Shown: positions 61,701-64,000, numbered from the stretch's first letter. The stretch: DNA of 64,000 nucleotides from Roseovarius sp. ZX-A-9 (GCF_028369135.1 NZ_JAPWHW010000001.1:186001-250000); one strand, 5' to 3'. Numbers and translations are program-made. The notes: generated by a model from the letters alone, not told the origin.

Positions 61701-64000
61701 GCGCCGCGTTATCCTCGCGCCCGGCCTCGAAGACCTGGCCGTTGATGTCTGTGACCACCAGGAAACGCCATGTGCCTTCGGCCAGCGAAGGCAGTGTCAC
61801 ATCCAATGACACATCGACGCCCTGCCCCGGATCAAGCCCGGCGGAATGGGTGAAATTTCCCAGCGAGCGCGCACCGCTGAGCGTGCCTGTGGGGCTCAGG
61901 TAAACGCGGTCAGTAAAGGGCGCGCGGGCCGTCGCCTCGCCCACGTTCTCGGTGCGCCATGTTACCCGGACCACATCGCCTGGCGACCCGTCGGCAGGCC
62001 CTTCGACATTGCGCACCACCAGATCGGCGGCGGGCACGGCAGAGATCGCCACCGGCTCCAGCGCCAGCCCCTGATTGTTGCCCTCTCCCAGCCCTTCTGC
62101 CTGGGTATTGGCCGCGTCGGTCACCACGATCAGACGATAGGCCCCGGTCAGATTGGGCGGAATGCTGACATTGGCGCTGGCGGTATAGCTGCCACCCGGA
62201 ACCAACGGCGCTGCGGGGGCTGCAACCTCGGCCAGCAGGATGTCGCCCTCATCGAAAACGCCGTCTTCGCTGAGATAGACCCGGTCCAGCCAATTGGAGT
62301 CGCTGGCCGTTGTGCCGGCATTGCCCACCCGCCACGACACCGGTACGCTCTCGCCCCAGCTGGCGGCATTGGGGCCGGCCACGGCCTCGACCACCAGATC
62401 GGGGGCGGCACCGGGCGCGATGGTCAGCGCCGTCGGACCACCAGAATTGTTGTCTTCGTCGTCCCCTTCGACGATAGCACCCTCTGCGTCGGTCACGATA
62501 AAGAGGTGGAAATCACCCACCTGATCACCCGGCAACATCACATTGACGCTGACATCGTCCGATGCACCCACCGCCAGTGCGGGGCGGGTCACATTGTCGA
62601 GCACGATATCATCGCCATTGCCCAACGTTTCATCCGAGGACAGGATCACCCGATCAACCCGTTCGCCCGCGCCTGCATCGCCGCCATTGGTGACGCGCCA
62701 GTCGAGCTGAACCATGCGGCCCGCCACTGCTGCGCCGGTCACGGTGGGCGCGGTCACGGTCAGATCGGGATAGGTCTGTTCCCGCGAGGTAAAGGACAGT
62801 TCGGCAAAGTTGTTGTTCTCGGCGTCGCCATCTGCGTTGACCTCGATCACCGCAGGAGAGCTGCCATTGTCCACATAAACTCGGAACCGCAGATTGCCGG
62901 TGCCCGAGGCCCCGTCAGGCAACTGCGTGGTAAAGCTGCGCGTTCTGGTCGCGCCCACGGGCAAAAGCACGCCCGCGTCCGCCTCGAAATCAATCCGCTG
63001 GTTCACCGGCGTGTCACGCGCATCAAGGTTGGTCAGTTGTACCAAACTGCGGAACGGCACCGGCAGATCGGCGGTGCCCGCGTTGCGGATGGTCCAGGTA
63101 AAGGTAACTGTATCGCCCGCCTGTGGATCGGCCTCGACGATCTTCAGCCCTTCGATCACCAGATCGGGGGCGTTGATCACTTCGAATACGGTCGTGTTGT
63201 TGGTCTCGCCGGTGCCTGCGTCATTATCCTCGGGCACGGCGTTGTCCAGATCGGTGGTGATCTCGAACCCCATCGTGCCGGTGCCGTCCACACCATCGGG
63301 CCAGGTGATGGTCGTGCTGCGTTCCACCGTGGCCCCTGCCGCGATCACTCCGCTTGTAGCCGGGTCATAGGCCAAGCTCTGCACGTCAAGCGTCGGGTCG
63401 TTGTGCGGTGTCAGGTTGCGCAGGCGCAATTGGTCGATGAAGGGCTGCGTGACATCCGAACCGCCAGTGTTGCGCAGGGTCCAGCGCACCGTGACCGTAT
63501 CGCCGGGCTTGTACCCGCTGGCCGGTTCGGCGCGGATATTTTCGACCACCAGATCGGCCAGTTGATCGTTGAGCGCGGTAAAGGCGACCGTGGCGATGTT
63601 GTTCCGTTCGGGGGCGATACCACCATCCGTCTCGTCAATGTCATTGGCGATATCCACCTCGACCTCGGCAATCAGATCGCCCGCCCCCAGCGCGCCGGAG
63701 GGCAGGTTGAGCGTGGCCTGACGCGTCACGCTGGCCCCCGCACCCAGCACCTCGGTGCCCGCGGCGATGACGCGCACGCCAACGATCTCGCCGGTATCGA
63801 CGCGGCGCAGGATCACCCGGTCGCGGCCCGGCACCACCCCGACGGCACCGGCGTTCGTTTCGGTCCAGCTGACGGTCAGGTCCATGCCCGCCTGCACCGG
63901 TCCCGCAGCACTGACAGAAACGCTCGACGGCACCAGATCGGGCGCCACGCGCGCCGCGCTACTGGCGGGCACCGCCGCGCGGTACGGCACTTCGAGCAGG
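34714..64000 (-). CDS. Giant multidomain CARDB/Ig/dockerin surface or secreted protein (N-terminus outside window)
   Basis: One open frame of at least 9,761 codons without a stop; the 5' end lies past 64,000. Order from the N-terminal side: 17 CARDB modules, a PPC-like and a TIG-like domain, an unassigned alpha/beta stretch, a beta-propeller, nine He_PIG repeats, an RHS-like stretch, a dockerin, Big2/ZU5-like domains, a second propeller, an alpha/beta-hydrolase-like domain, further beta domains, a glycine-rich helical region, an M6-like protease motif, cadherin-like and PKD domains, a cohesin-like domain, a single calcium loop and an acidic tail. I see no RTX nonapeptides, LPxTG motif or autotransporter barrel. 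Many Asp-rich calcium-type loops suggest an extracellular, Ca-stabilised filament or adhesin. It is the first visible gene of the export operon and the presumed cargo. Confidence 0.92.
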   Translation of the reverse strand, partial: LLEVPYRAAVPASSAARVAPDLVPSSVSVSAAGPVQAGMDLTVSWTETNAGAVGVVPGRDRVILRRVDTGEIVGVRVIAAGTEVLGAGASVTRQATLNLPSGALGAGDLIAEVEVDIANDIDETDGGIAPERNNIATVAFTALNDQLADLVVENIRAEPASGYKPGDTVTVRWTLRNTGGSDVTQPFIDQLRLRNLTPHNDPTLDVQSLAYDPATSGVIAAGATVERSTTITWPDGVDGTGTMGFEITTDLDNAVPEDNDAGTGETNNTTVFEVINAPDLVIEGLKIVEADPQAGDTVTFTWTIRNAGTADLPVPFRSLVQLTNLDARDTPVNQRIDFEADAGVLLPVGATRTRSFTTQLPDGASGTGNLRFRVYVDNGSSPAVIEVNADGDAENNNFAELSFTSREQTYPDLTVTAPTVTGAAVAGRMVQLDWRVTNGGDAGAGERVDRVILSSDETLGNGDDIVLDNVTRPALAVGASDDVSVNVMLPGDQVGDFHLFIVTDAEGAIVEGDDEDNNSGGPTALTIAPGAAPDLVVEAVAGPNAASWGESVPVSWRVGNAGTTASDSNWLDRVYLSEDGVFDEGDILLAEVAAPAAPLVPGGSYTASANVSIPPNLTGAYRLIVVTDAANTQAEGLGEGNNQGLALEPVAISAVPAADLVVRNVEGPADGSPGDVVRVTWRTENVGEATARAPFTDRVYLSPTGTLSGARSLGNFTHSAGLDPGQGVDVSLDVTLPSLAEGTWRFLVVTDINGQVFEAGREDNAALDDDPFGLATPDFQVTNVSAPDAATSDSVITVNWTVQNAGFGNAVGGRVDRILLSRDGIADGNDIVLHTTAARDALAAGGSDMQSVDVRVPIDVSGDWQLIVVADATDRNEEQALENNNHLARALAVQLADHADLAVTEVTAPPLTVADPAVITVGWRVSNIADTRGKETGWTDQVWASKDDILGDADDILLGSFLRDGGLAPGQSYVRSEAINLPSGFSERLKIYVVADATNLVFEDGKTDNNRGVQDGFTDVAVKPYADLKITSIEAAAAGVSGTDLEVSWTVRNDGIGVTDRTSWSDEILLSRNPDGSGRVTSVRYTHLGSLQVGDSYQRTAVIRVPNGVEGQLYVSVETADIGAPYEFVFDDNNVSDRVRTTITLAPTPDLQVSDIATVETSPEGEIIDVAWRVSNAGAAPLDGSWTDRLVLVPIDSSKPSITVGTFTNSRALAVGESYQRTERFRLPERIEGAYRLTVVTNYNRGIYEEGAAADNNTGTDDRPLTVTLNPRPNLQVASVVISPEVSAGGGQQATFEIINQGSVAATGAWQDSVYLSLDDKLSSDDVLISRTGNPLALAPGESYTVVSDIGTIPLRWSGDAYVIVSTDSNAKVDEYPAESDNQRAEKFNVTALPRPDLVTGSVVAPAQAVFGSEIEVRYRVTNRGAGDTLDDTWRDTIWIARDPRRPNTSAFVDVGGTDFLKGNSARLLGTVTHTGGLAVGDSYEMTVRVRIPADLPSGQYFITPWSDSYDVVAEDTLAININPDDPNELDNNNYKGRAIDILGYTPVRPDLVISDVTSEAPAFAGTDQLTIGWTVTNDGLTGTPDTWIDRVYLSDSAVLGAPGETLWHLGDVRREGGIAPGESYRASATFDLPPSGAGQFVHVITDASVRGRQAVVEENEDNNLATGTADVTNAPADLRVIAVSAAPGATSGEPLAVTWTVRNDGAAVWDGTQYWRDAVWLSRDPVFDRNRATYLGGVIHQNISGLAAGASYTETTEVILPAGSDGDYFLHVATDVANFGKLPNGENLEGQIDRASGFYTSSVFEDENDPSGNFGRGSVDITYAEPDLVVSAFDVPADGASGGQIAVTYTVTNQGSRATRESRWYDRFFISVDGALDPQDHMIGEFRRDGALGIGESYTETVMLDLPLGLEGDYTIVMETDATSDEGGTYQASTIRAGLRGLRIVSDDVDEFVGEGNNRASAPIAVEAAETADLIVSALTLPQRGVTGQPLNVSYAITNAGVRSTGGGWRDLIYLSRDESLDPRTDFFLGFHDHRTALEPGEVREIDLATRLPKGLSGSYFVFVLSDPVSGSNPAGSVFEDGAEINIRASAQPLLIEQVPPADLIASDVAIGGGSAPGAPVNVNWTVTNQSAAAANGRWSDAVYLSRDGTWDIGDTFLGRFEHSGGLDAGESYAGSLTADLPILSDGAWRVLVRTDARNEVFEDAFEANNTTAGANPINVESPLIPLGIDRVVALDGASERLFRIEVPAGETLRVSLSGGDPNVPNEVFVKAGSPPSQSDFDASHDTVFGTRQEAIISSTEPGIYYILVRSFGGDDATPETDHVLRAEVLPFQILSVSPDQGGSARFVTMTIDGAGILPGAVVKLSRPGVAEFLPVSLKRIDATRVIATFDLEGAEHGLYDVIVTNADGAEAVLPYRYLVERQVERDVTVGLGGPRVVPAGQAGFYSVSVDSLTNVDTPYVYFTFGAPEIGTSDMVYGLPFLEFATNVGDGSDAPADGLTGAQSAVNLGGQLLAPGYAFDLAAEGQAQMTFAVQTYPGLQALIDRDFEGIKTYLYNRFPDLEETDALASGVDALEAVDPLIHEIFTDPGFDVISGDLPWYLPFQFNVVAAATPMTRNEFVAAQRAEAEKLRQAVLADAGATPALQTLAADADAWTDGFLAALETAGLLRDEADAPPVFEQTRVTSLIAQLSQGLLLGPAGDEVRSGGDLVDFYAQVRGWYGDTPDQLAPIDRYDIRLPPQGLPFDVPVAALPDFADFDQGLSRPTTFTAFNVYSPWLGEGAVNLPDFGSDATTSELEALDLDRFREIAGIAQGEGAAWLRGPVGAGDDNWVPEDAALPHEVGFELDEASPRPARELRIVTTLDEGLDARSFRLGGLTLGDLTVQVPPGRLVYQTDIDLSATRGFVLRVSAGIDLDSRTASWLVQAIDVATGEVLEGEGANGLLRPGEAGSVRYTVLADEDAASGAVVAAEARVILDVSAPEDTDPYTYRLDQGAPITSYDARRIPGTSDYRITWSATDEAGGSGVRDANIYVSLDDGDFRIVARNETTGEFIYTAPDGATVEVLVLARDVAGNRAAAPPGVAASGDIGQDVVDLGGSDVGSTTQAAPLPVADGALPEPVNALFVQALEGVPATISPLRPGMFATAVAPFAFEAFVGSLPGSQGGIGALAVLGLEDGSVLYSGGPDRAWLYRVDAEGAGGAEPLSRLGLPIYDLAQAPDGRLWATSGGGALLELDADTGEIIGQYGDGITQSVTVGADGTIYVSTGDGVAIFNAATETFTAFSNTRVDDLAIAPDGSLWGTSWPDRGRVLRFGADGQAEVIAQVPAPLDSITFGTPGTEFAGLALLTSVRDGAGDAALSRIFALDVASHQIVSVAAAPIRGEGIAALNDGRVIVAHGTGLDVLRPLYAPEVIASTLVDGQIVSQPVASFSFRFDDDMATSGAGSVLDPANFALIDGNGEILPITSVDYDSDLREVTLRFASLPRGIYAVSIAADVQSARGVAMGAPYTVEFTRLQDATANVRIEYQNTRYDRQTGTATYEVIVTNIGARPLLAPLQLTLDAADPTGSGIPLSGVRASDLWLIDLTDAIGEDGILSPGESATALAVTLLLEAGQRGAFEHGVRILPGSNSAPVILEDMPTEAEVGTMYEHTFLAADLEGDSIGFVLVSGPDGMVVDPETGRLTWTPDENAAPTTPVVLRAYDDAGGFGEITWEITIEEGLNSAPQLEQPTALIELVEGEQMRLPFLAFDDDLDMLLLFADKLPRGAYLDQDRQELVWTPQPGQRGLYQGVTIGVSDGAAQTTASFDIVVRPGNSAPVVATPLPLEVREGDPLRIAITAADPEGGALRYSAPVLPAGAVINPETGVLEWTPGYTQMGNYEVPVDVTDGTGTTRVVLRINVANANGAPVMQGFDDWTLTEGQALFFRTAALDPDNPDYILPERDPDGALLHYEGSQRESVSYTLTGLPDGASYDAGTGQFIWQTGFADAGRYVMRLTATDDGDGTGVAASRSIDITINVEDLNRPPELPDLPNRTVAGGEVIEIPLTSVDPDGNLLRFEATATRAAGADQLDLDPTPIPLDGSSPFGQLVTSAGGEVTLRLTPQELDRGDWRIDLRVEDDGNGTAANAQRDEGSFVLTVEASNLGPVLAPVGGLVAVPGQQLEYEFTATDADRDPLTFNIAGLPEGAVLSAGNGYGRAVLRWTPTEADIGAHTLTLKVTDTGAGVPGNALSDTLVIPVTVRAVNGGPILQPIGDLTVAELDTLTQTISAADPEGDPLTFSATGLPVGAEIDPLTGVITFTPHSFQSGVYEDIVITASDGHTAATETIKLTVTNTNRAPIFVQTPPQTGREGAEFGFRLLAGDIDGDGVVFEPVGALPRGATLDPITGEFRWTPDYAQAGDYTIKVRVRDAAGADSEQDVSVKVLNRNRAPVLNLQNRAVVLGETLELHVGATDPDADDVLTLAAENLPDTASFDPATGILTFRPELGDLGDNVVRITAFDGTDTVSRNMVLRVTREAQLPTAVLDVTPRFPARPGQTVTLSVAGSGFVPVVSYRLTIDGQEVALSDLNRASFVPDAPGRVTAVLEVTDADGRVGTTTKVIAVRDATDRDAPDLALDIADGAVLSAGPVIGSVLDPSLANWRAILVPASGPAILLGEGDGPVTDGPVGQLDPGLVQSGFYTLRLEAVDVAGLASVLERKVEVLPSASATLRRAEVDATVELGGATLDLTRIYDARDAGKFGDFGAGWSAGWTDLALDAGPASGQHRALREGDRVHLTAPDGTRLVFTAEFETQRIAGLDRAILRFASPTAGYTLSHDGPLLTESEGGLYSVVSGLPYTPFGRGGEVLTLELPDGTVWHADGSGSVKAVETGGVRLIIADSGIIAPDGSAVQVVSNPLGGIAGLTLPDGSRRIYLYDDAGRLSFAGGSGVGAPMLYAYEAGAGGRLIAATGPEGAHYRYDADGSVTVSTAMHHFGTLAEAAPRSVVLGAGESDGSTLAIRTSELESASGRILLRVAIDGPAPAGLTLSGMEPESVERSGGTTVALFAVEASGLFGLELTGGAAGTYRIAISAAGDLNGDGAVNGTDLGAQDTAPTDINSDGVADAADRALLLQNFGLLPNSAPVLTPQAQKTYTDLAIDIPLAQMAEDAEGDPIFYEIIGAVGGTATLTADGRSIRFTPEAGRTDPGRVIIRASDGYRSSGAQTLAIDISGAALESIEFSTRTPYLADGQRIDFDITGSFADGGTAALPEGYVTVNFADPAVARLRTGQLEGLGDGFSLLTATRGAVTAATVVRSGKQSDYDEALITYGADVYPDAVVVTPGAERQLLLFDPFDENVIQTRGDEVLKYVVNGNIVEVTADGRIIGKAVGETIVQVIYRATELLVPVQVRAPVVGDAVPVGKEGGIVQNADGYQVAIAEGALPRDTQITIETLSEADVEAPPLPTGVGFEFASAFRLDTGDAPMRIPAQLAIPTDLPEGTMVAFYRITDFVTEDGLVKGYQQVETGRIGADGMARTTSPPFDGLRAAGEYVMATVDEALTRQVGYTADVRGKNATDAVQASSFVTSLGGVGGAVMGAMNAGGNMVLNLPRSVTGIITTVFNADTFEYIGEKVLQIIEGAADLVISIVGSAAADAIAGTAPVITSTTTLLTGQTAESAVVDPRLEIRGNRLAAPVGSTNALPTWVVFGNFDRDELQQAMLEAGEAEVDAVLRAKQSGGVAVRADYRVEGGEDVLTVRPPRDVAVSSVIVVRPDSAFQTYGFAPTPTQYATDSPTGDGYRDVTWEFSEAAQIRGRETDTFVAVERGIEQPEGAEVATVQGKLDQLVVIREVDDGLGRILPGLVARIPVGYLDENGVTIEEKGSARPDKVVLTQDATRLYVGLAGAGGIAVVDAVMYRQIDVKPEDKDRTNFIEMPGARIGEIFLDRANNFLIATDTSKPVLYFIGINPDDPASYHKLVLTRTLDEDWPITGATLTPDFSQLIVTQADRSDPGGNGRAAIYDLAALMNPSAASARAVPLFEFGRRGAGNGTFMRNPQGVQTRIAIEDNQIKAIIMDGGRQDGTTGSSGAYNGNLAILNRDTKSGKWTVEENVSFNFPLGADHDAGSDPFDIADPIDIVFSNDGKTAFVLGQRRFDERFIERNPNLSDNNPVRRYQNNPAGTNIAVIKNLLGTSRGLTPTVVAATRGIPSSWGSDIGLSSDGEYLYMSGGSVGNVLAYRIDEIVEMIENEDAQGHLYDHPVDDLDSDGDPITDNLRNYINTDIDARAAYGKFFFEGRGSYIGPIEGPNARNAPIVTGGITRAVAESRSIINLAPDGISGDLNVTGGTGSINLPRYAAEQNPQPTFHFELTDLDEVVEVVFTLAVAAPDKGLYVGDSTLPEIEALKKLGYVDSRLDGVPLTDTLKVEGNRNRIYTRTITREEVMADFADGKFQITLPPNTVLTRGQQYYWGVETVLQGSNNHPRTASLEASLVIEPATPAPGDAYAGVTIVTHGMSTPIIGPNVDETSMFNLALSIAKASDGAVLVYDPGIGSDGGRRLGNWITVRGDPHTASSIVLVTDWTDASSVNDTGFAEAAADAFYADIVDLDKSELNGLLTSPLHFIGQDRGAAVNSEIIQRLLALEGPDNLGEIHATTIDPGSVQPQMRVPLADFLGAVEDMGKLVAVGFFTYGLVQTFGTISSYGTLAPVTVPATVAAFRNAKAAANFASTVGDIKSAVTWLGFDVLDYTNFQDPKVVNWKGVGFADNYFQQAVDPKRAISFSWRGLPLDSADVNMNLTGLPGFFEDDAVPDTSFDLGFGIFNFATPQLGMGLGTVNARAVGWYLGTADLGAETYTGVGQAPDNIWRQASDRFIETKTAFPPPGDLWHFGTLARYYSDATAPKPADIVKSSEGYDTNLKSWYVSREFEQRRARTDAQSAVDNRAWEGVGTGWFYSSLGGGSELRGLINSSARGKYDPTKIQNATQTGQTEIIEDVFNGDFESTFRPFYGRVPVIGRSAYEIAGWSFHGGGISSEGRVNPQADGFEAATLMQAIPIPGVNSLTPHLDTDKLQAKFEAFAASSPTAVATDAFDKLKTLATFLLNEVFAFSEIAGAGDVATNEALNLLYEGKSKISDLPGLLSKLIVKTGLKLHDLTFGGGAMDILKEMALSDLANGRTLLSWPNQPPLSGFGAINLRDNNQAEAALTEWLTVEARERRSISVGSSIASFAGGELIKRIPALMKYIQENLLTYSFELQPGRSLVHNTLKFPEGKNLLGIDLTWLRPIVTPEPGFSRGNELNVYAEVDNVLYRLLPETPEDAIARDDGELREAKRVMFQLPPQVVGEVGRIVIVNGTASGAEINPFRAEIDNISFDGKVLVTDTDGDSEDLNILFDDKGQLVENGDGLASFLTSEEAGTGTDRHELNITNNNDKPINITIRIPQNDFLTVGAVQGEWKRSDGQLLSDVPLDMLDGATSDTLTLRLLAGSEAILSLSASVDRARLQELLGIDGISLLTAQMGVEYDVEGAPQSYSQKANLFYMLDGGDASAIDGTLQIADTTSGQERQIVIPMRGVLADPAGFEASIINPQQDGWLSVDASTAGQLTLGFAPRGVLATPGTVQPVLEDSGIIRLFWQGNQIGEYEVEGRGTAPQTVNLDTAALRAALITQLEALLEQEAADDVPEEESFAALFDGLTASRWAEIKAEIEKQVNALLAPAGATGFTVTQGADGDLTYEFTQGSDTGASLPVEPSDAEEGAAETSESLEEALEEQKARVDDPKAKFDKAADLLNGIFVADEAEQDQFSDLADDFGAAVSGAVSAAGDLQNRIAAEEAEFANIAAALEGDAGAFENLASGLTSLMSDLASSNLTLEPSMTEVLDNQVRLMAQAEAQVQTAEQTQLFNQMRAITDAMSASSRKLIESLSSSGLMGGTSFKARNDLSDTANSGLAQMMSSLTSGGGGGGIGGILSGLSRQLGGTQAGAEVANVFTGIVSESRGLFSSMGGMFGETKSIISGLVDALGGALDPTEVQKSQNTLSEMQTQMGKFLDTMQKVSVQSIGTLAATTLAKDPLEAVGARAMTLGTDVLNQADGLEAQAHAYESSHALMANGARDSAHGGEATADAIENSLRSNFDAGAQQLTEIRTRGINLNVNTQKFLEAVSTLSSSAFGGDSSDDGGAGGSTDIGASLGGLLGNISGTLGNINGLVDGLLGNFTEISEIGSNQMSAAGGSVSGMGGLLNSVGSLLGSVGNSSLLSDVHSGGGSGGGGGGGIFSANFANLIAEALNAENSPSSKGAGGLLGGTGRLLDSLTGLLGEAESGERNPMNPLSVPITEMRETMTGMMGKMSGMLGDLSGFLGGDRLPSSFFEKLSETKADAATGQAWFVEAETANSGLSGMLAGLFKDALGDGAASPMAKLGEKISGAFSLNSETLAKMGEMLNGIESDGNGILDLLARAETDPETLKDLGRKVVDADTAWGRTEAELGLTEARLNSAKDAAEAAGVGADGALGALDGAITGALGEIGAQGALMGGALDDILALAQRITELKAGDAAEAEALRSEFTDKIAAAKAEAEKTREKVDAAKEETEEPLQDIVDEVAEITDATRLGFASFDFTPVNPGPDDELATLLRSDVDDILTPAQQRFRLDALFNADRNSDRVVIDTKALFDALKKPSREDGFDPIKAFAETIAWTYAHEIAHTLGLPDLYDFTNGAPLEGAGIMGLRNDFTLTSAHEGAIRLASDNPEAGAEADVSAVLDMLRTASAAGVLAEDETGNRDYLLAPPVGSLPLRDTGWNVLGNVTQTPAGALDLVETAISRTSTYRALQVPAGASELTFTIRSRLGVAEYAAPDAFEVALLRNSGTPLTVLSGLSNTDAALNLQGSGQLRLANGLSVVDRGVDFDGFAVREVTVDLAQIGGPAAFALSFDLLGFGGIEARVLIEELTFDVPSALNNTAPVLTGGSSVTLDEDASALIDLRPLVTDAEGDPLTIEITQGPANGTLVAVEPGVWRYTPSPDFNGTDILSFTASDGVFRPFPAILSLVVRPQNDAPVLAGTARATVKEGDQLLLQIAAADIDGDLLTYTLEDGPAGAAITADGGLSWTAPDGPTTRIFRILADDGHGGQARQTLTVDVENAAPVLTLTAPDTSVVETAARVSFAATDPGGDAIGPVTIDWGDGTTEVLPAGATGSSHTYMRLGRFAVTLTATDEEGAEGRTTQVIEVVTPGLRVTQVTSGAWGVNVRFNEAVDTGLPNPYRLDTRPGEPVDVMLLDAEGNPVRGSLVPDADERGFTFLATEGALPPGEYRLRLTADDLGWRSRWDVLEAGPLGYEERVITISEAPVTLALQGAVQTAGQALGVRGSGLAVTMTQSGGLRSMVVQVSWDADLMQISGLVSKLAGAMVSRVDAGGTPGQATFRIAFDTAPEAGTVEIARLMGRMNAGANYGTSGAPLRMRVAEINGVATADPAAPALFARAFGEGAFGRAAPAPAASETRALTLVAQRGDADGDGTVSAADLARFAALPEDSLEGLSAWAFIDPNLLRPLPSEGGATGDDDTLQTLSARTGRSGTFGDTAVRSFSALATGNALSLIDAAQEATGDGGGNQLLYLRYTTPQPLCLVPEHMADDPGAAARAARAGLCFDGLPADLSDADQIWRLNGITPVGQQDHGEVTRAADGEVCIVGALPEGAEPGDTYRLAPLPQKDQTPAAATEAAITEPGDLPAQFRMCFDEMDSVEAAPATPQEDAALDVAPSEDRLSSFTALALLSAAVPTRPGSARTKNGHGSARHAILLSDMNESDQGAK
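35561..35630 (-). other. Single dockerin-type calcium loop in the giant protein
   Basis: The segment GDADGDGTVSAADLARFA carries one loop of the form D-x-D-x-D-G-x-x-x-x-x-D, followed by a helix. Only one of the two loops of a full dockerin is present. It follows the cohesin-like domain. Confidence 0.65.
35745..36105 (-). other. Cohesin-like domain in the giant protein
   Basis: The region reads like a cohesin or type I cohesin relative: LRSMVVQVSWDADLMQISGL near the middle and ATFRIAFDTAPEAGTVEIARLMGRM later, ending MRVAEINGVATADP. Cohesins bind dockerins. The match is by pattern and should be treated as tentative. Confidence 0.5.
36440..37265 (-). repeat. Cadherin-like/tandem-95 repeats and a PKD domain in the giant protein
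   Basis: NTAPVLTGGSSVTLDEDASA starts a tandem-95-type repeat with DAEGDPLTIEITQGPANGTL and FNGTDILSFTASDG. A second, NDAPVLAGTARATVKEGDQL, follows, then a PKD domain with VTIDWGDGTTEVLPAG, SHTYMRLGRFAVTLTATDEEG. These are common in large bacterial adhesins. Confidence 0.75.
37890..38230 (-). other. M6-like zinc metalloprotease motif in the giant protein
   Basis: The segment WTYAHEIAHTLGLPDLYDF has HExxHxxGLPDxYD, as in InhA-type M6 peptidases, at 38,017–38,031 for HEIAH. It is followed about ten residues later by GAGIMG, which fits a Met-turn. The domain boundaries are estimates. Confidence 0.65.
38300..40840 (-). repeat. Glycine-rich helical low-complexity region in the giant protein
   Basis: About 850 residues rich in Gly, Ala, Ser, Leu and Met. 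Heptad-like helices such as EEALEEQKARVDDPKAKFDKA and AEAEALRSEFTDKIAAAKAEAEKTR flank glycine runs (SGGGGGGIGGILSGL and GGGSGGGGGGGIFS). The composition differs from the beta-domain remainder of the protein. Confidence 0.75.
44000..44585 (-). other. Alpha/beta-hydrolase-like domain in the giant protein
   Basis: YAGVTIVTHGMSTPIIGPN opens a hydrolase-like sheet, followed by GAVLVYDPGIGSDGGR and IVLVTDWTDASS. The nucleophile-elbow position reads HFIGQDRGAAVNSEIIQRL (near 44,205–44,238), with Asp in place of the usual Ser. A following Asp-rich loop, ATTIDPGS, may hold the acid. Confidence 0.55.
45340..46450 (-). repeat. Beta-propeller-like region 2 in the giant protein
   Basis: Repeating blade-like strands: DATRLYVGLAGAGGIAVVDA, RANNFLIATDTSKPVLYFIG, TPDFSQLIVTQADR, NDGKTAFVLGQRRF and SSDGEYLYMSGGSVGNVLAYRID, the pattern of YVTN-type propellers. 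Confidence 0.65.
47540..48380 (-). other. Big2-like and ZU5-like domains in the giant protein
   Basis: LESIEFSTRTPYLADGQRID and a second copy around VTPGAERQLLLFDPFDE, with VTADGRIIGKAVGETIVQV, resemble bacterial Ig-like group 2 domains. GYQVAIAEGALPRDTQITIE and MRIPAQLAIPTDLPEGTMVAFYRI resemble a ZU5 domain. Confidence 0.55.
48390..48796 (-). other. Canonical dockerin pair and adjacent cadherin-like repeat in the giant protein
   Basis: DLNGDGAVNGTD and DINSDGVADAAD are two full dockerin calcium loops, separated by a short linker, at about 48,662–48,796. NSAPVLTPQAQKTYTD begins an adjacent cadherin-like repeat. Confidence 0.8.
49070..49890 (-). repeat. RHS-like region in the giant protein
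   Basis: LDLTRIYDARDAGKFGDFGAGW resembles the N-terminal part of RHS shells, followed by LTAPDGTRLVFTAEFE and YD-type strands such as LTLPDGSRRIYLYDDAGRL and GPEGAHYRYDADGSV. Only a few YD repeats are present, so no full cage is expected. Confidence 0.65.
50470..53122 (-). repeat. Nine He_PIG (putative Ig) repeats in the giant protein
   Basis: Nine modules of about 98 residues start with forms of N-x-A-P-V, such as SNSAPVILEDMP, GNSAPVVATPLPLEVREGDP and NRAPVLNLQNRAVVLGE. Each contains DPEGD-like calcium loops and xLPxGAxxDPxTGxxxWTP. Confidence 0.85.
53780..54515 (-). repeat. Beta-propeller-like region 1 in the giant protein
   Basis: Repeating strands such as LAVLGLEDGSVLYSG, APDGRLWATSGGGALLELDADTG, GADGTIYVSTGDGVAIFNAATE, APDGSLWGTSWPDRGRVLRF and ALNDGRVIVAHGTGLDVL match SMP-30/NHL-like propeller blades. 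Confidence 0.65.
57000..57320 (-). other. PPC-like domain in the giant protein
   Basis: IDRVVALDGASERLFRIEVP, AGETLRVSLSGGD and IISSTEPGIYYILVRSFGGDD form the strand pattern of bacterial pre-peptidase C-terminal domains. A TIG-like domain with ILSVSPDQGGSARFVTMTIDG follows. Confidence 0.7.
57340..63940 (-). repeat. Seventeen tandem CARDB modules in the giant protein
   Basis: I count 17 modules of about 129 residues. Each starts with a form of A-DLVV-x-x-V, then VxWTVxNxG, then DRVYLSxD, LxPGxSY and ends VxTDxxxxVxExxExNN. The modules are clearly divergent from one another at DNA level, so the array is old. The first lies 60 bases from the window edge and more may precede it. Confidence 0.88.

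Noticed and set aside
57340..63940. CARDB array as a possible CRISPR or transposon repeat
   Set aside because: The periodicity is in the protein, about 388 bp, with divergent DNA and an open reading frame throughout.
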